This document shows positions 9,071 through 16,627 of a DNA stretch of 30,008 nucleotides, one piece after another. Position 1 is the stretch's first letter; each line of letters begins with the position of its first letter. The stretch is taken from contig CALKUH010000035.1 in assembly GCA_937996795.1 (NCBI GenBank), positions 1-30,008 on the forward strand, given 5' to 3'. Under the pieces are notes generated by a model. The model saw only the letters and a program-made list of their open reading frames with translations, did not search any database and had not been told where the DNA came from. The stretch is from an uncultured Verrucomicrobiota bacterium. GTDB taxonomy: Bacteria; Verrucomicrobiota; Kiritimatiellia; CAIVKH01. The position numbers and the translations under genes were made by a program.

Positions 9071-11016
9071 AGCGTGACGCTATCTTTCTTCGCCGGCGCG
9101 TCCTTCGTTTCCGAAATCAGGAGCCACGGGATCTGGCGGCGCGGTGGCATGGAGATTACGAGGTTGCTGGTTCCGTCCTCCGCGATCGTGCTGCGCAGGC
9201 GGTATTGCTCCAGCGTGCCGCCGAGATGGGTCACGATCATGTAGCTTTCCGTGGAGGAGTCGGGATTCAGCGCGATGGAGATGTCGGGCGAGCGGCCGAG
9301 CCCGGTGAAGTGGATCACCGCGTGTCCGCGCGGCCCCGGTTGCGCCTGGTAGGCAAACGGAACCGGCACATCGAATGTGCCGTGGTTCTTGAATTCACCG
9401 ACCCAGAGGTTGCCGCTCATGATGACCGTGCGGGCCAGCAAGGTCTTGTGGGTTTGTCCCAGCTTGGTACGCAGGATGACGGCGCTCAGCGCGAAGTCGA
9501 ACCCCGGTTCGTCAAATTTCAGGCGGTTCGGATCGAGCGCCACAAAACGCACGTGGACGATCGGGTCCACGACTTCGTCCGAACCCTGGATCAATTCCGC
9601 CTGCGCATCCACCGCCACCATCGGCACGCGGCGGGTCAGTTCGTCAAACGCGAGGTTGAAGTTTTCGTTCAAGGCCGAGAGGCCGCCCATGTCGAGAAGC
9701 GGGCGGAGGAATTCCGGGACGTGGGTAGGCACATGGCGGATGGCGCCCTCCGCCTGGCAACTCGCGCGTTCCATCCGGTCGAGGCCGATGCTGAACGCGG
9801 CATCCGGAATCGCCTCCAGCAGCGCGCCCCTGCCGTCGGAGCTCACCAGCAGGCGCTGTCCGAATTCGTCCCACACCACGGTTTCAATCGCGCCGAGGTC
9901 CTCGGCGACGCGTTTAACGACGTCCACTTCCGGATCCACGACCGCGAGCCGCCCGCCCTCCTCGGCAACCACGATGCGTCCGTCGGGCAGGGGCGTCACG
10001 CTCTCCGGGGATCGAAACGAGGTCTGGCTCGCGCCCTCGCGCAGGTAGCGCGATTGCAGGTCGATCCAGCCCAGCGTCCCGGTGATCTCATCGCAATAGA
10101 CCGCAAACTGGCCGTTCTTGGAGAAGGCCACGCCGGAAAGGCTCGCAAACGGCCGCATGATCGGCACCCACCAGCGGCCTTCCCCGTCCCGGTACACGAG
10201 CGCGCCCTGCACCATGCCGCCCGCGCCGAGATCGGCGGTTTCCGCCGTGCTGCCGGTCAGCAGCAGTTCGCCCGTGTCCCGCACGGCGACACCTTCCCAC
10301 GCGAAATCCGCGCCTTGTCCCGGCACGCGGATGACCTCCGTGGGCCCGACCTTCCCGTTGCGGTCGAGTTGGATCGCCAACACGCGTCCGCCCTTGCGAT
10401 CCTCCACCACGTAGAGCCGGCCGAAGCTGTCCATCGCCAGGCCCTCCGGCGACTTGATCGGGCCGATGCGCTTCTCCGTTTTCCCGTCCATCACATAGAG
10501 CCGTGTATCCTGATCAATGACGGTCTTCTTGCGGCCCTGCGTGTTGATCATCACGATGCGATGGGCTTCCTCCTCCGCGACGAAAATATTTCCCGTGCGC
10601 GGATCCACCACCACGCCGTCGGGACTTACGAGACCGCTGATGTATTCCTTGACCCGGAAGGCGGGCAGCGGAAGTGTTTCCTTCTGCGGCGCGGGCGTGA
10701 TGCTGGCCTCCGCCACCTTCTCCACCACAACGGAGGTCACGGCCGCCGCGGTCTCGAGTTCCATCTGCTTGACCACGTCGACCAGCCCCTTGGGCGTGAT
10801 GGAGGCGAGTTTGGGCAGGGCATCCGCGGGCAGCGATTCCGGAATCACCACGCGCAGGGTCTGCCCGGGCCGCACTTTGCGCGTCGGGCCGCGGTATTCG
10901 TCGGGAATTTTCGGCTGGCTGAGGAAAAAGAGGAGCGCGAACCCGACGAACGGCAGCAAGAGCATGCCGATCTGGGACCATAAATCGGGGTCCAGCCATT
11001 TGTTGCCGCGATTCAC
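9067..11016 (-). CDS. Membrane-anchored beta-propeller-like protein, function unknown
   Basis: A 649-residue protein I cannot assign to a named family. Seen: a membrane helix at about 14-34 (MLLLPFVGFALLFFL), a Pro-rich and helical linker to about 110, then repeated segments of the NHL/SMP-30 type, such as SPDGVVVDPRTGNIFVAEEE, SPEGLAMDSFGRLYVVEDRKGG, WEGVAVRDTGELLLTG and PLPDGRIVVAEEGG, through about residue 400. The C-terminal 230 residues look beta-rich and lack a recognisable motif. It is probably an N-terminally anchored protein with an extracytoplasmic propeller. The GTG start has GGAG seven bases upstream. It begins 21 bases after the agmatine deiminase stop, suggesting co-transcription, and its stop overlaps that of folC by three bases, so there is no room for a terminator. 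Confidence 0.85.
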   Translation of the reverse strand: MNRGNKWLDPDLWSQIGMLLLPFVGFALLFFLSQPKIPDEYRGPTRKVRPGQTLRVVIPESLPADALPKLASITPKGLVDVVKQMELETAAAVTSVVVEKVAEASITPAPQKETLPLPAFRVKEYISGLVSPDGVVVDPRTGNIFVAEEEAHRIVMINTQGRKKTVIDQDTRLYVMDGKTEKRIGPIKSPEGLAMDSFGRLYVVEDRKGGRVLAIQLDRNGKVGPTEVIRVPGQGADFAWEGVAVRDTGELLLTGSTAETADLGAGGMVQGALVYRDGEGRWWVPIMRPFASLSGVAFSKNGQFAVYCDEITGTLGWIDLQSRYLREGASQTSFRSPESVTPLPDGRIVVAEEGGRLAVVDPEVDVVKRVAEDLGAIETVVWDEFGQRLLVSSDGRGALLEAIPDAAFSIGLDRMERASCQAEGAIRHVPTHVPEFLRPLLDMGGLSALNENFNLAFDELTRRVPMVAVDAQAELIQGSDEVVDPIVHVRFVALDPNRLKFDEPGFDFALSAVILRTKLGQTHKTLLARTVIMSGNLWVGEFKNHGTFDVPVPFAYQAQPGPRGHAVIHFTGLGRSPDISIALNPDSSTESYMIVTHLGGTLEQYRLRSTIAEDGTSNLVISMPPRRQIPWLLISETKDAPAKKDSVTL

Positions 11017-11037
11017 GAATGCACTCCGTGAAACACG

Positions 11038-12093
11038 TTACCTTGCCCGCACGGGTTTGACCAGCGCGGGCTGTTCACGCGTGAGGCAATGCAGGGTGCC
11101 AAGCCCCCAAACGAGGTCGACGGCGTGGATGCCGATGACGGGCCGGTCGGGGATCAGTTCAGACAGGATGCCCAGTGCGATGCGGTCGTTGGGATCATTG
11201 AAGGTCGGCACGAGCACGGCCGCGTTGCAGATATAGAAATTCGCGTAACTGGCGGGCAGGCGCTGGCCGCGGAAGACGAGCGGCGCCGGCATCGGGAGCG
11301 GCACCGCTTCGATGCGCGAACCATCCTCAAGCCTCATGTCCCGCACGCGTTCCCAGTTCTCCGCGAGCGGACGGTAATTCGCGTCGTTCGGATTCTTTTC
11401 CTCCACCAGCACGACCGTGTTCGCATTGACGAAGCGGCACAAATCATCCACATGCCCGTGCGTATCGTCACCGGCGATGCCCTTGCCGAACCACAGCACA
11501 TTCGGCGCGCCGAAATACTTCGCGAACACCTGCTGCCAGTCGCGTTTGCTGAAACCGGGATTCCGGCATTGGACCTCCTGGTCCATGAAGCATTCCTCGG
11601 TCGTCAGCAGCGTGCCGCGCCCGTTCACATCAAGTCCGCCGCCCTCCAGCACCACGCGCCGTCCGTCCAGGTCCACCGGAATGCAGGGCAGCTTCAACGC
11701 GCGCGCGGCCTTCGCGGCGATGCCGTTGTCGAGCTGCCAGTCGGGATATTTCGCCCACGCATTAAAGGTGTAGTCGAGCACCGCCAGCCCGTTGCCGGTG
11801 TGCGCGAACATGGGCCCGAAATCGCGGGTCCATCCGCGGTTCGTCGGCCAGCGGAAAAAGCGGATGCGCTCTTCCGCCACGCCCGTGGCTTCGAGCACGC
11901 GCCGGGCCGACGCCTCGTGCCGGGCGTCGCGGACGATCAGGTGCACGCGCTCGCCCGCGCTGATGTGGCGGGCCATTTCGCCAAAGACCCACGGGATCGG
12001 CGCGAATTTGCCCGGCCAGTCGCTGGTGTTGTGCGGCCAGCCCAGCCACGTCGCCTCGTGCGGCGCCCATTCTGCGGGGTACAGCGTGCGCAT
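11038..12093 (-). CDS. aguA: Agmatine deiminase
   Basis: Hydrolyses agmatine to N-carbamoylputrescine and ammonia, in the cytosol. The 351-residue protein is a full-length member of the porphyromonas-type peptidyl-arginine deiminase fold: PAEWAPHEATWLGWP, RDFGPMF, EGGGLDVNGRGTLLTTEEC, DDTHGHVDDLCRFV and the C-terminal GLGTLHCLTREQPA, in which C336 is the expected nucleophile. The start is the ATG at 12093, five bases after the amidase stop. A longer open frame continues upstream to about 12,612, but it lies inside the amidase gene and is not part of the protein. With the amidase it makes a two-step route to putrescine. Confidence 0.96.
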   Translation of the reverse strand: MRTLYPAEWAPHEATWLGWPHNTSDWPGKFAPIPWVFGEMARHISAGERVHLIVRDARHEASARRVLEATGVAEERIRFFRWPTNRGWTRDFGPMFAHTGNGLAVLDYTFNAWAKYPDWQLDNGIAAKAARALKLPCIPVDLDGRRVVLEGGGLDVNGRGTLLTTEECFMDQEVQCRNPGFSKRDWQQVFAKYFGAPNVLWFGKGIAGDDTHGHVDDLCRFVNANTVVLVEEKNPNDANYRPLAENWERVRDMRLEDGSRIEAVPLPMPAPLVFRGQRLPASYANFYICNAAVLVPTFNDPNDRIALGILSELIPDRPVIGIHAVDLVWGLGTLHCLTREQPALVKPVRAR

Positions 12094-12098
12094 GGGTG

Positions 12099-12977
12099 TT
12101 AATCCACGAAGCGGCGCGTCAGGTCGCCGAACGCATCCACCCGCCGGTCGCGCAGGAAGGGCCAGTTGCGGCGCACCTCCTCGATGCGCGCGGTGTCGGT
12201 CTCCACAACGAGGATCTCCTCCTTGTCCGTGGATGCCTCCGCCAGCACGACGCCGAACGGATCGCTCACAAACGACGTGCCCCAGAACTCCAGCCCCGCC
12301 GCCTGCGGGTCGGGTTTTTCGAGGCCGATGCGGTTCACCGCGGCGACGTACGCGCCATTCGCGATCGCGTGCCCGCGCTGCACCGTGCGCCACGCATCGC
12401 GCTGCGCCGCGCCGTACTGCGCCTTTTCGTGCGGATGCCAGCCGATGGCGGTGGGGTAGAACAACACGCCCGCGCCGCGCAGCGCCGTCAGCCGCGCCGC
12501 CTCGGGATACCACTGGTCCCAGCAAATCAACACGCCGATCCGGCCCGCGTTCGTGTCGAACGCCTTGAACCCGAGATCGCCCGGCGCGAAATAATATTTC
12601 TCGTAGAAGCACGGGTCGTCGGGGATGTGCATCTTGCGGTACAACCCCTGCACCGCGCCCTTCGGGTCGAGGATCGCCGCGCTGTTGTGATAGAGCCCCG
12701 GCGCGCGCCGTTCAAAGATCGGCGCGATCACCGTCACGCCGTGCTTGCGCGCCGCGGCCCCAAGCGCCTCGGTGGACGGGCCCGGCACCGGCTCCGCGAG
12801 GTCGAAGAGCGACGCGTCTTCCTTCTGGCAGAAATACGGGCTGCGGTACATTTCCGGCAGGCAGACAATCTGCGCGCCTTTGCCCGCGGCCTCGGCAACG
12901 AACTCCGCCGCCCGGCGGGTGTTTTCCTCGAGGTCCCGCGAGCAGCGCATTTGAACGAGCGCAATGGTGCTTTTCAT
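12099..12977 (-). CDS. aguB: N-carbamoylputrescine amidase
   Basis: Nitrilase-superfamily enzyme converting N-carbamoylputrescine to putrescine, CO2 and ammonia. The 292-residue protein has the complete catalytic triad: E42 in CLPEMY, K115 in YRKMHIPDDP and C152 in CWDQWYPEAAR. The substrate-class motifs HIPDDPCFYEKYYFAPGD and GTSFVSDPFG match the carbamoylputrescine type. Its immediate partner is agmatine deiminase, which supports the assignment. The ATG at 12977 has no strong ribosome site. The 129-base upstream gap contains the tandem TTTACAGACGTTGCAA elements, the nearest ending 53 bases before the start, so expression may depend on whatever reads them. Confidence 0.96.
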   Translation of the reverse strand: MKSTIALVQMRCSRDLEENTRRAAEFVAEAAGKGAQIVCLPEMYRSPYFCQKEDASLFDLAEPVPGPSTEALGAAARKHGVTVIAPIFERRAPGLYHNSAAILDPKGAVQGLYRKMHIPDDPCFYEKYYFAPGDLGFKAFDTNAGRIGVLICWDQWYPEAARLTALRGAGVLFYPTAIGWHPHEKAQYGAAQRDAWRTVQRGHAIANGAYVAAVNRIGLEKPDPQAAGLEFWGTSFVSDPFGVVLAEASTDKEEILVVETDTARIEEVRRNWPFLRDRRVDAFGDLTRRFVD

Positions 12978-13030
12978 CGCGGCCAGTGTGCCGAATCACG
13001 CGGGGCGCGCAATCCGAAACACGCGAAAAA

Positions 13031-13047
13031 TTGCAACGTCTGTAAAA
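13031..13047 (-). repeat. TTTACAGACGTTGCAA element, aguB copy proximal to the gene
   Basis: A full copy on the minus strand (TTTTACAGACGTTGCAA). It is an exact direct repeat of the copy 32 bases away and of both copies upstream of tolB. A T-run follows immediately on the minus strand. Its outer arms, TTACA and TGCAA, form an imperfect dyad. Confidence 0.85.
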
Positions 13048-13062
13048 ATCGCGTGAGGCGGT

Positions 13063-13079
13063 TTGCAACGTCTGTAAAT
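13063..13079 (-). repeat. TTTACAGACGTTGCAA element, aguB distal copy
   Basis: A second full copy on the minus strand (TTTACAGACGTTGCAA), exactly 32 bases from the proximal copy, start to start. The sequence between the copies differs from that in the tolB pair except for short CCGC and GCGGAT/GCGAT-like pieces, so the match is confined to the element. Confidence 0.85.
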
Positions 13080-13095
13080 TACAGCGTCTGCAAAA
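13079..13095 (-). repeat. Degenerate third TTTACAGACGTTGCAA-like copy
   Basis: On the minus strand TTTTGCAGACGCTGTAA matches the element at 14 of 17 positions and sits exactly 16 bases (half the 32-base period) beyond the distal copy. The substitutions make the TTGCA/TGTAA arms swap, which preserves the dyad. It lies 11 bases from the GH31 stop codon. Confidence 0.55.
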
Positions 13096-13099
13096 TCAA

Positions 13100-13114
13100 C
13101 CGGCCTTCAGCCGG
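13100..13114 (-). terminator. Weak hairpin overlapping the GH31 stop codon
   Basis: A 5-bp stem, CCGGC/GCCGG, with a 5-base loop that contains the GH31 stop. On the minus strand it is followed by GTTGATTTTGC, which has only a short T-run. It might slow or end some GH31 transcripts, but the evidence is thin. Confidence 0.25.
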
Positions 13115-15440
13115 AGATCCACACGCGTTGCGGCGTGCCGCAGAACGTCCACGCGCCGCGGCGCACCGCGAGCGGGCGGCCGTTCAGCGTGACGCGTTTG
13201 AAGGCGTCGTAGAGGACGAAGCGCACGCGGCAGGAGCCGAAGTCGTCTTGCAGGGTTTTCGTTTCCAGCTGCAGCGTGCCGCGCTCGACGCGTGCCGTGA
13301 GGGCGACGGCTGAGCGCGGGGCGTTCTCCGTGTCGCCGTCGTCAAAGGTGTAGACGGTTTCCGCGGATGCGCCGGATGTGTTGCGCAGGAAGACGTGGGC
13401 CTCGATGCGGTTCGGCGTCCAACGGTTGGTTTCGGGCAGGCCCTCGGCCATCGGGACGATCTGGCCCTCGCGCACGTAGAGCGGCGTTTGTTTCGGGCCG
13501 GGCGCTGAGGTGACGGTGCGGTTGCCGCGCATCCATTTGGCGTCGCATGCGTCCCACCAGTGCTGCGTGCCGGGCAGGATGACGCGGCGCGTGCGGTTCT
13601 TCTCGTCGAGGATCGGCGCCTGCAGGATCGCCGGGCCGATCAGGAACTGGTCGTCCACGCGGTCGAGGTTCAGGGCCTCGGTGTTTTCGAAGTCGTGGAA
13701 CAGCGGGCGCAGGATCGCGTCGCCGTGTTCCGCCTGGCGGATGAAGAGATTGTAGAGGTAGGGGCGCAGCTTGTAGCGGAGCTGGATGTAGTGGCGGCAG
13801 ATGTCGAGCGTGCGCGCGTCGAAGGCCCACGGCTCCTGGCGGCGCGTGCCGGTGGCGCTGTGGTTGCGGCAGAACGGGAAGAGGAAGCACGCCTTCTGCC
13901 AGTCGGCGAGCAACTGCGGGTTGGTGTCGTTCGCGAAGCCGCCGACGTCGGGCCCGTTGAACGGCACGCCGGAGAGCGCGAGGTTGATGGAGCAGGGGAT
14001 GGCGAGGCGGAGGTAGTGGTAGTTCGACACGTTGTCGCCGGTCCAGATGGCGGAGTGGCGGCTCATGCCTGTGTAGCCGGAGCGGCTGATGACAAACGGG
14101 CGCTTGCCGGGGTGCGCGGCGGCGAACCCGGCGCGCGTGGCGACGGCCATGCCGAGCGCGTACTGGTTGTGGAAGACGTCGTGGTCCGCGCGCCCGCGCT
14201 GGAAGCGCATCGCGTCGTTTTGCACGACGCCGGTCGACGGATCGTTCATGTCGATCCACGCGCCGCGGATGCCGGCGGCGGCGAATTTCTTCACCCACGC
14301 GGCCCACCACGCGCGGCCTTCCGCCAGCGAGAAGTCGGGGAAGACCGTGTCGCCCGGCCAGACCTGCCCGACGAATTCCGAGCCCTGCGGATTGCGGCAG
14401 AAAATGTCGTGCGCGCGGCCGTCGTCATAGACGTTGTAGCCGGGCTGCTGTTTGACGCCGGGGTCGAGGATCGGGATCAACTTGCGCCCGCGTTTGTCGA
14501 GGTCGGCCAGGGTTTTGCGCAGGTGCGGGAAATGCTTTTTGTTAAATGTGAAGACCTTGAAGGCATCCATGTAGTCGATGTCGATCCACAGGCCGTCGCA
14601 CGGGATGCGGTGCTTGCGGAAGTTGCGGTCGAGCTCGGCCATGTCGCGGTCCGACTGGTAGCCCCAGCGGCACTGGTGGTAGCCGAGGGCCCACGCGGGC
14701 GGAACGGGCGTGCGGCCGACGAGGTGCTGAAGCTTGCGGGTGAGCGCGGCGAGGGAGTCGGCCACGAGGATGTACAGGTCGGGTTCGCCGTTTTCCGCGC
14801 CGATCGCGATGACGCGTTCGGAGGCGCCGAGGTCCATCTGGCCGCCGCCGATTTTGACGCTCGCGCCGGTGGAGATGAACGCCGCGTGCGGGTTGTCGAG
14901 CAGCAGGCCGAGCCAGTGCGCGCCGCGCCGGATGATGAGGTAGGGGATGGAGGCGTAGAGCGGGTCGGGCCGGTCATCGATGACTTCCTTCCAGTGGAAA
15001 TCCGCGAAGACATCGGTGTTCCAGAATTTCGACTGGCGCCCGGACAGTTCGAGGCCGAGCAGTTTTTCGCCCATGCCGTAGAAGCGGTCGCTTTCGTGCA
15101 GGTGGAACAGGAACAGCGAACCCGTGCCGCTGACGCCGAATGCGCGGCCGGCGGGCGCGGAGAGCAGGCGTGTGCCGTCCGGGGCGGTGAGGGTCAGCGC
15201 GAGATGCGCGTCGAGTTCCGCCCGGATCGCGCCGCGCTCCCACGCGGTGCGGCGCGGCGGGGTGAGGCCGGCGATGGATGGGTTGCGCGGCCACGCGCCG
15301 CTGACACGCAGGCGGAACACGTCGCCGTCGTAGCGGTCGCATAGCGCGCGCAGGCGGGCCTTGCCGACGCGGACCGCGCCGTTCGCGGCATCACGCGCAT
15401 AATCAAAGTTGGACGGATGCGGAAATTTGCGAAAATACAT
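13107..15440 (-). CDS. Glycoside hydrolase family 31 alpha-glucosidase-like enzyme
   Basis: A 777-residue retaining alpha-glycosidase, likely acting on alpha-glucosides or alpha-xylosides; the substrate cannot be fixed from sequence. The N-terminal beta-sandwich includes DRFYGMGEK (118-126). The barrel shows WALGYHQCRWGY (250-261) and GLWIDIDYMDAFKVFTF (283-299). GAWIDMND supplies the nucleophile D397 and SAIWTGDN the acid/base D469. No signal peptide is visible, so it is probably cytosolic. AGGGG lies seven bases before the ATG at 15440. It is divergent from the glycine-rich exported protein and upstream of aguB, separated from it by the tandem repeat elements. It belongs with the neighbouring GH57, GH13 and ROK genes as an alpha-glucan set. 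Confidence 0.95.
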   Translation of the reverse strand: MYFRKFPHPSNFDYARDAANGAVRVGKARLRALCDRYDGDVFRLRVSGAWPRNPSIAGLTPPRRTAWERGAIRAELDAHLALTLTAPDGTRLLSAPAGRAFGVSGTGSLFLFHLHESDRFYGMGEKLLGLELSGRQSKFWNTDVFADFHWKEVIDDRPDPLYASIPYLIIRRGAHWLGLLLDNPHAAFISTGASVKIGGGQMDLGASERVIAIGAENGEPDLYILVADSLAALTRKLQHLVGRTPVPPAWALGYHQCRWGYQSDRDMAELDRNFRKHRIPCDGLWIDIDYMDAFKVFTFNKKHFPHLRKTLADLDKRGRKLIPILDPGVKQQPGYNVYDDGRAHDIFCRNPQGSEFVGQVWPGDTVFPDFSLAEGRAWWAAWVKKFAAAGIRGAWIDMNDPSTGVVQNDAMRFQRGRADHDVFHNQYALGMAVATRAGFAAAHPGKRPFVISRSGYTGMSRHSAIWTGDNVSNYHYLRLAIPCSINLALSGVPFNGPDVGGFANDTNPQLLADWQKACFLFPFCRNHSATGTRRQEPWAFDARTLDICRHYIQLRYKLRPYLYNLFIRQAEHGDAILRPLFHDFENTEALNLDRVDDQFLIGPAILQAPILDEKNRTRRVILPGTQHWWDACDAKWMRGNRTVTSAPGPKQTPLYVREGQIVPMAEGLPETNRWTPNRIEAHVFLRNTSGASAETVYTFDDGDTENAPRSAVALTARVERGTLQLETKTLQDDFGSCRVRFVLYDAFKRVTLNGRPLAVRRGAWTFCGTPQRVWISG

Positions 15441-15498
15441 ACCTTACCCCTAAAAGTCGCCGCCAACCTAAAGGGTCAGGCAGAGGGGCGCAAGCCCG

Positions 15499-15526
15499 TT
15501 CACGGGGGCGGCTTCCCTAATATAAT
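15499..15526 (+). promoter_or_regulatory. Alternative candidate promoter upstream of the glycine-rich gene
   Basis: TTCACG (15499-15504) and a perfect TATAAT (15521-15526) with a 16-base spacer. It lies upstream of the second candidate at 15534. The -10 is the best match in the window, but the -35 is weaker. Confidence 0.4.
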
Positions 15527-15533
15527 GATGACA

Positions 15534-15562
15534 TTGACGCCTCCCTCGCGGCTCGCTACGTT
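15534..15562 (+). promoter_or_regulatory. Candidate promoter for the glycine-rich exported protein
   Basis: TTGACG (15534-15539), a 17-base spacer and TACGTT (15557-15562), 23 bases before the ATG. The pattern resembles the candidates upstream of acnA and tolQ. Confidence 0.45.
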
Positions 15563-15585
15563 CCGCGGTCAGCAGGAGGGGCCGT

Positions 15586-16551
15586 ATGAAAATGCGTCAT
15601 GTGGGTTTCGGTATCGTGTTAATGTGCGGACTTGCGTCGGGTTCGATGGCGCAGCCGCATCGCGTTCAGGCCGCGGGCGGATGTCCGACGGTATTGCACG
15701 CGCCGCTGGTGAACGTGGTCCGCGGGCAGCCGGCCGTGATCACCGCAACCGTGGATTGCCCGACCGGCGCGGTGGGTGACGTGATTCTCCAGGTGCGCGT
15801 GACCGATCTCGGAAAGCCGACGCCGATTCCGATGACTTCCGCGGGCGGCGGCGTGTACAAGGCGACGGTGCCGCTGTCGATGCTCCAGGGCCTCGTTCGC
15901 TTCTGGTATTTCGTCGACGCGCGCGGCACCAACGCAGACGGCGATGAATCCACGGCGCAAACCCGCTGGTATCCGGTCAACATCATCCAGCACGGCGAGG
16001 CCGGTCAGGGCGGCGGCGGGGCCGGCGCGGGAGCGGGTGGCGGTTCGGGCGGTGGCGGTGGCAACACCCTGCTCTGGGTCGCGGGCGGCGCCGCGGTGGT
16101 GGGTGGTGCGGTGATTGTCGAAAACAACAACGACGATGGCGGCAGCGGCGGCGGGGGTGAAAATGGCGGCGGCACGCCGGCGGACAGTCCGGACGGGAAT
16201 GGCAACGGCGACGAAAACGGCGACGAGCCGTGCGTGAACACGGGTTTGGAGCAGGCCTTCCTCACGGATCGGGAATTTTGTTTTGGCGGAAGTCCCTTCC
16301 GCATTTTTGTGTGCGGCACGTGTCCCGACTCGACGATTGTCGTGACCGCCACATGGGGGGATTCCGTGGTGCTGACGAATGTGCAGGAGCTTCCGTGCCC
16401 GCCGTCCAAAGTGCCGACGGTGCTGCTCGAGAAGCCGGATGACTATTTCCCGGATGGCCCGAATTCAGAGACCATCTCGGTTTTCGTCAACGGCAAGCTG
16501 ATCCAGTCCTTCTCCTGGCCCAGTGTGGACGAATACCAGAACTGCTTGTAG
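15586..16551 (+). CDS. Exported glycine-rich protein of unknown function
   Basis: A 321-residue protein with a signal peptide (about 1-22, ending MAQ). A beta-rich, Ig-like region follows at about 30-135, with VYKATVPLSMLQGLVRFWYFVDARG. Then come a glycine-rich stretch (140-159), a short hydrophobic segment (161-178, LLWVAGGAAVVGGAVIV), an acidic Gly/Asp/Asn spacer (180-214), and a cysteine-bearing C-terminal domain of about 105 residues with at least six Cys. The hydrophobic piece could span a membrane or be a glycine-flanked membrane anchor. AGGAGGGG lies five to six bases before the ATG, a strong ribosome site. I recognise no family. The following gene is a GH57 enzyme, 76 bases on; a link is only suggested by position. 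Confidence 0.85.
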   Translation: MKMRHVGFGIVLMCGLASGSMAQPHRVQAAGGCPTVLHAPLVNVVRGQPAVITATVDCPTGAVGDVILQVRVTDLGKPTPIPMTSAGGGVYKATVPLSMLQGLVRFWYFVDARGTNADGDESTAQTRWYPVNIIQHGEAGQGGGGAGAGAGGGSGGGGGNTLLWVAGGAAVVGGAVIVENNNDDGGSGGGGENGGGTPADSPDGNGNGDENGDEPCVNTGLEQAFLTDREFCFGGSPFRIFVCGTCPDSTIVVTATWGDSVVLTNVQELPCPPSKVPTVLLEKPDDYFPDGPNSETISVFVNGKLIQSFSWPSVDEYQNCL

Positions 16552-16627
16552 GACCGTCCGGCCGCGTGGTCTGCACATGGATGACCCGTGTGGCGTGGAA
16601 CGAGGTGGGCGGCACTAGGGGAACTCC

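Noticed and set aside
8809..10983. A 724-residue open frame on the plus strand
   Set aside because: It lies antisense to the beta-propeller gene and overlaps folC. Its composition is Arg/His/Ala-rich without motifs, as is typical for the antisense frame of a GC-rich gene.
12094..12612. An upstream extension of the agmatine deiminase frame
   Set aside because: It lies wholly inside the amidase gene. The ATG at 12093 gives the normal family length and N-terminus.
13031..13095. The tandem elements as a CRISPR array
   Set aside because: There are only two or three short copies, the separating sequence is about 15 bases, there are no cas genes, and the same pair recurs at tolB in a fixed relation to a gene.
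13560..15344. A 594-residue open frame on the plus strand
   Set aside because: It is antisense to the GH31 gene, which has all its catalytic motifs. The frame is Val/Ala/Arg-rich and has no recognisable domain.
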